DNA of 64,000 nucleotides from the NCBI RefSeq assembly GCF_002026305.1, contig NZ_MVAB01000001.1:62001-126000 (forward strand), in the 5' to 3' direction. This DNA is from Vagococcus martis. GTDB taxonomy: Bacteria > Bacillota > Bacilli > Lactobacillales > Vagococcaceae. The position numbers and the translations under genes are program-made. Position 1 is the first letter of the stretch, and the number at the start of each line of letters is the position of its first letter. Under the pieces are notes generated by a model. The model did no database searches. It saw nothing but the letters and a program-made list of their open reading frames with translations, and was not told where the DNA came from. Positions 62,671-64,000 of this stretch are shown in pieces.

Positions 62671-63882
62671 TTAAAATTTCTCCATATTCATTATATAATC
62701 TGCAATGCTGTCAGCATCTCCAAACATACTTGCTTGATTAATCCCAATTCTATCAAGCTCATCTAAAATATCATTTTTTGATTCACCATCAATAATTATT
62801 TTATCTTTGTGATTAGCTTGGCACTTCATTAATTGACGAGGTAATTGATGACTCAACTCCATCGTTTCTCCATCAAAAATATTTAGTTCATGCTTATCAA
62901 ATAATGTTTGAAAGAAAAAGAAACTTTGCTGACTCAAACCTCTTTTAAAAGTCAAAATAGGTTTATATAAAAAATTTGGTAGAAAGTCCATTGTCAAATC
63001 GTTTAGTCGAATCATACTAGCTAAATTTCCAATAGGACTTTTATCATTGATAAATGCAACTAAACATTCTAAGGAAATTAAATACTCTCTGACTTCTACA
63101 TCAAATGACTTATATTGTTCATTATAATACTCATATCTATCATTTTGATATGGATGTATAAAATCAATACTTGGTGTATTTTCTGTGAAATTAGTTGGTA
63201 ACAGACTTTTTTGCATATCTTTATTATTTGAACAAATTTGAATTAACTGATTCCTTATATCTGCCAATAGTTTTTTTAACTTATTGTATTTTTCAAGAAA
63301 TAAACTATCCTCATCTGAAACACCTCTACCAATCGAATGTTTTGAATATCCACCTTGTAAAAAATTATTTCTATACTTCTCAATAGATTCTCCTAATAAA
63401 TCAAGTTTATCGTTTGGAAAAGAAGTAATTTTATTTTCAAAGATTTGTTTTTTTACCCTTTCAAGATGCAATAATAATTCAGTTTCAATATCAAATTTAG
63501 GATATTTTTCAAGAATATCTGTAATATCTGCATAATCATCAAAAATATAAATATATCCATCTTCATTATCATGCGTTTGTTGACATGCAAAATAAAGTGC
63601 TACTAGTGGATTTGAAGTTACATCTAACAACTTAGTTGCTAAACCACTATGCTGTGCAAATGGTAGCATTAGCTCTGGTTTATCAAATAGGGCTTGTTCG
63701 CGTATACTTCTGTCAAATTGTTCCACTCTGTTTGAATACATATCGTAATTATAGCTATCTCTAATAGCAGTGGCCACGCAAGCCGTGTCTTTATAATTTT
63801 TATTTTCACCACGATAAAAGTATGTATTTGGATGCTCTTTAATGAGTTTTAAAAAATCAGATAATTGCTTTATGCTCTCCAT
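62671..63882 (-). CDS. FRG-domain protein
   Basis: 403 residues. The FRG domain is clear: FYRGENKNYKDTACVATAIRD (22-42) and FAQHSGLATKLLDVTSNPLVALYFACQ (75-101), then IYIFDDY. The FRG domain has an Arg-Gly motif and may be related to ADP-ribosyltransferases; it is common in phage-defence islands and toxin-like genes. GGAGG stands before the ATG. First complete gene of the operon with DUF4145-like and abiH genes. Confidence 0.83.
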   Translation of the reverse strand: MESIKQLSDFLKLIKEHPNTYFYRGENKNYKDTACVATAIRDSYNYDMYSNRVEQFDRSIREQALFDKPELMLPFAQHSGLATKLLDVTSNPLVALYFACQQTHDNEDGYIYIFDDYADITDILEKYPKFDIETELLLHLERVKKQIFENKITSFPNDKLDLLGESIEKYRNNFLQGGYSKHSIGRGVSDEDSLFLEKYNKLKKLLADIRNQLIQICSNNKDMQKSLLPTNFTENTPSIDFIHPYQNDRYEYYNEQYKSFDVEVREYLISLECLVAFINDKSPIGNLASMIRLNDLTMDFLPNFLYKPILTFKRGLSQQSFFFFQTLFDKHELNIFDGETMELSHQLPRQLMKCQANHKDKIIIDGESKNDILDELDRIGINQASMFGDADSIADYIMNMEKF

Positions 63883-63911
63883 TACTTTCCTCCAAAATAT
63901 TTAGTATTTTT

Positions 63912-64000
63912 TTATATAATTGGGTACACCTTTCCAGTAAAAAAATCACTTATTCTAAAGCTCTTAATATCTTGTAACTTCATCTCTTTTAATACTTGAG
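63912..64000 (-). CDS. C-terminus of an upstream gene, cut by window edge
   Basis: Only 28 residues are visible (LKEMKLQDIKSFRISDFF, ending TGKVYPII). Nothing stops the frame before the window end. The pattern slightly resembles the start of an HsdS-type recognition half, but it is too short to assign. It ends 29 bp before the FRG gene, so it is probably part of the same operon. Confidence 0.35.
   Translation of the reverse strand, partial: QVLKEMKLQDIKSFRISDFFTGKVYPII

Noticed and set aside
1-64000. CRISPR array, tRNA or rRNA genes
   Set aside because: Reading both strands I saw no regularly spaced repeats, no cloverleaf-type gene and no rRNA-like conserved segment.

Overview
The window is a low-GC Firmicutes chromosome segment. 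Strong AGGAGG-type ribosome binding sites, a complete sufCDSUB operon, the miaA-glpQ / hflX / ynbB / glnRA neighbourhood, a bile salt hydrolase close to the enterococcal enzyme and a NapA-like antiporter point to the family Enterococcaceae. Vagococcus or a close Enterococcus relative is an inference from protein resemblance only. No rRNA, tRNA or CRISPR array was recognised.

Layout. (1) 1-5590, accessory: the start of a hotdog thioesterase gene, a complete ISL3-family insertion sequence, a tyrosine integrase that lost its N-terminus at the IS edge, and three tightly linked unknown genes, the last encoding a two-helix membrane protein. (2) 5592-10774: sufC-D-S-U-B, Fe-S cluster assembly. (3) 10966-24950: housekeeping and transport, namely an antiporter, the metNIQ methionine importer under a T-box leader, deoC, cshB, an AEC transporter, alr, DegV, an LCP-family wall protein, efp and an ABC exporter. 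(4) 25018-31004: the glnRA operon with a perfect GlnR box and its usual neighbours. (5) 31112-43505: bsh, ROK glucokinase, rhomboid GluP, 5-FCL, a MarR/FUSC efflux pair with a palindromic operator, rlmN, an F420-ligase-like protein, a polysaccharide deacetylase and a group II decarboxylase. (6) 43553-49893: aspartate-family amino-acid biosynthesis, divergent thrC-thrB-ACT and hom-lysC-asd.

(7) 50190-64000 is a defence island. It begins by cutting a sufT/MIP18-like gene at its conserved Cys-Pro-Leu-Ala-Asp motif. Next to this is a compact six-gene minus-strand operon: a PD-(D/E)XK-like nuclease fused to a DUF2075 helicase, a GIY-YIG-DUF2075 protein, a MazG-like pyrophosphohydrolase, an EVE-like (PUA-fold) protein, an ABC-type AAA ATPase and an HNH nuclease. 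The HNH gene appears to need a -1 frameshift: an A_AAA_AAG heptamer sits 9 nt before a perfect 9-bp hairpin, and this would extend the protein from 329 to 453 residues. Beyond lie a membrane protein, a DUF6998-like gene broken by an in-frame stop, and an operon of FRG-domain, DUF4145-like and AbiH proteins.

The main leads are the EVE-AAA-HNH module with its putative programmed frameshift, the two-nuclease DUF2075 operon around it, the three-gene membrane cassette at 2954-5305, and an apparent one-base deletion in an A-run at the thrC start codon. Family assignments come from reading the sequences by eye; no database search was run.
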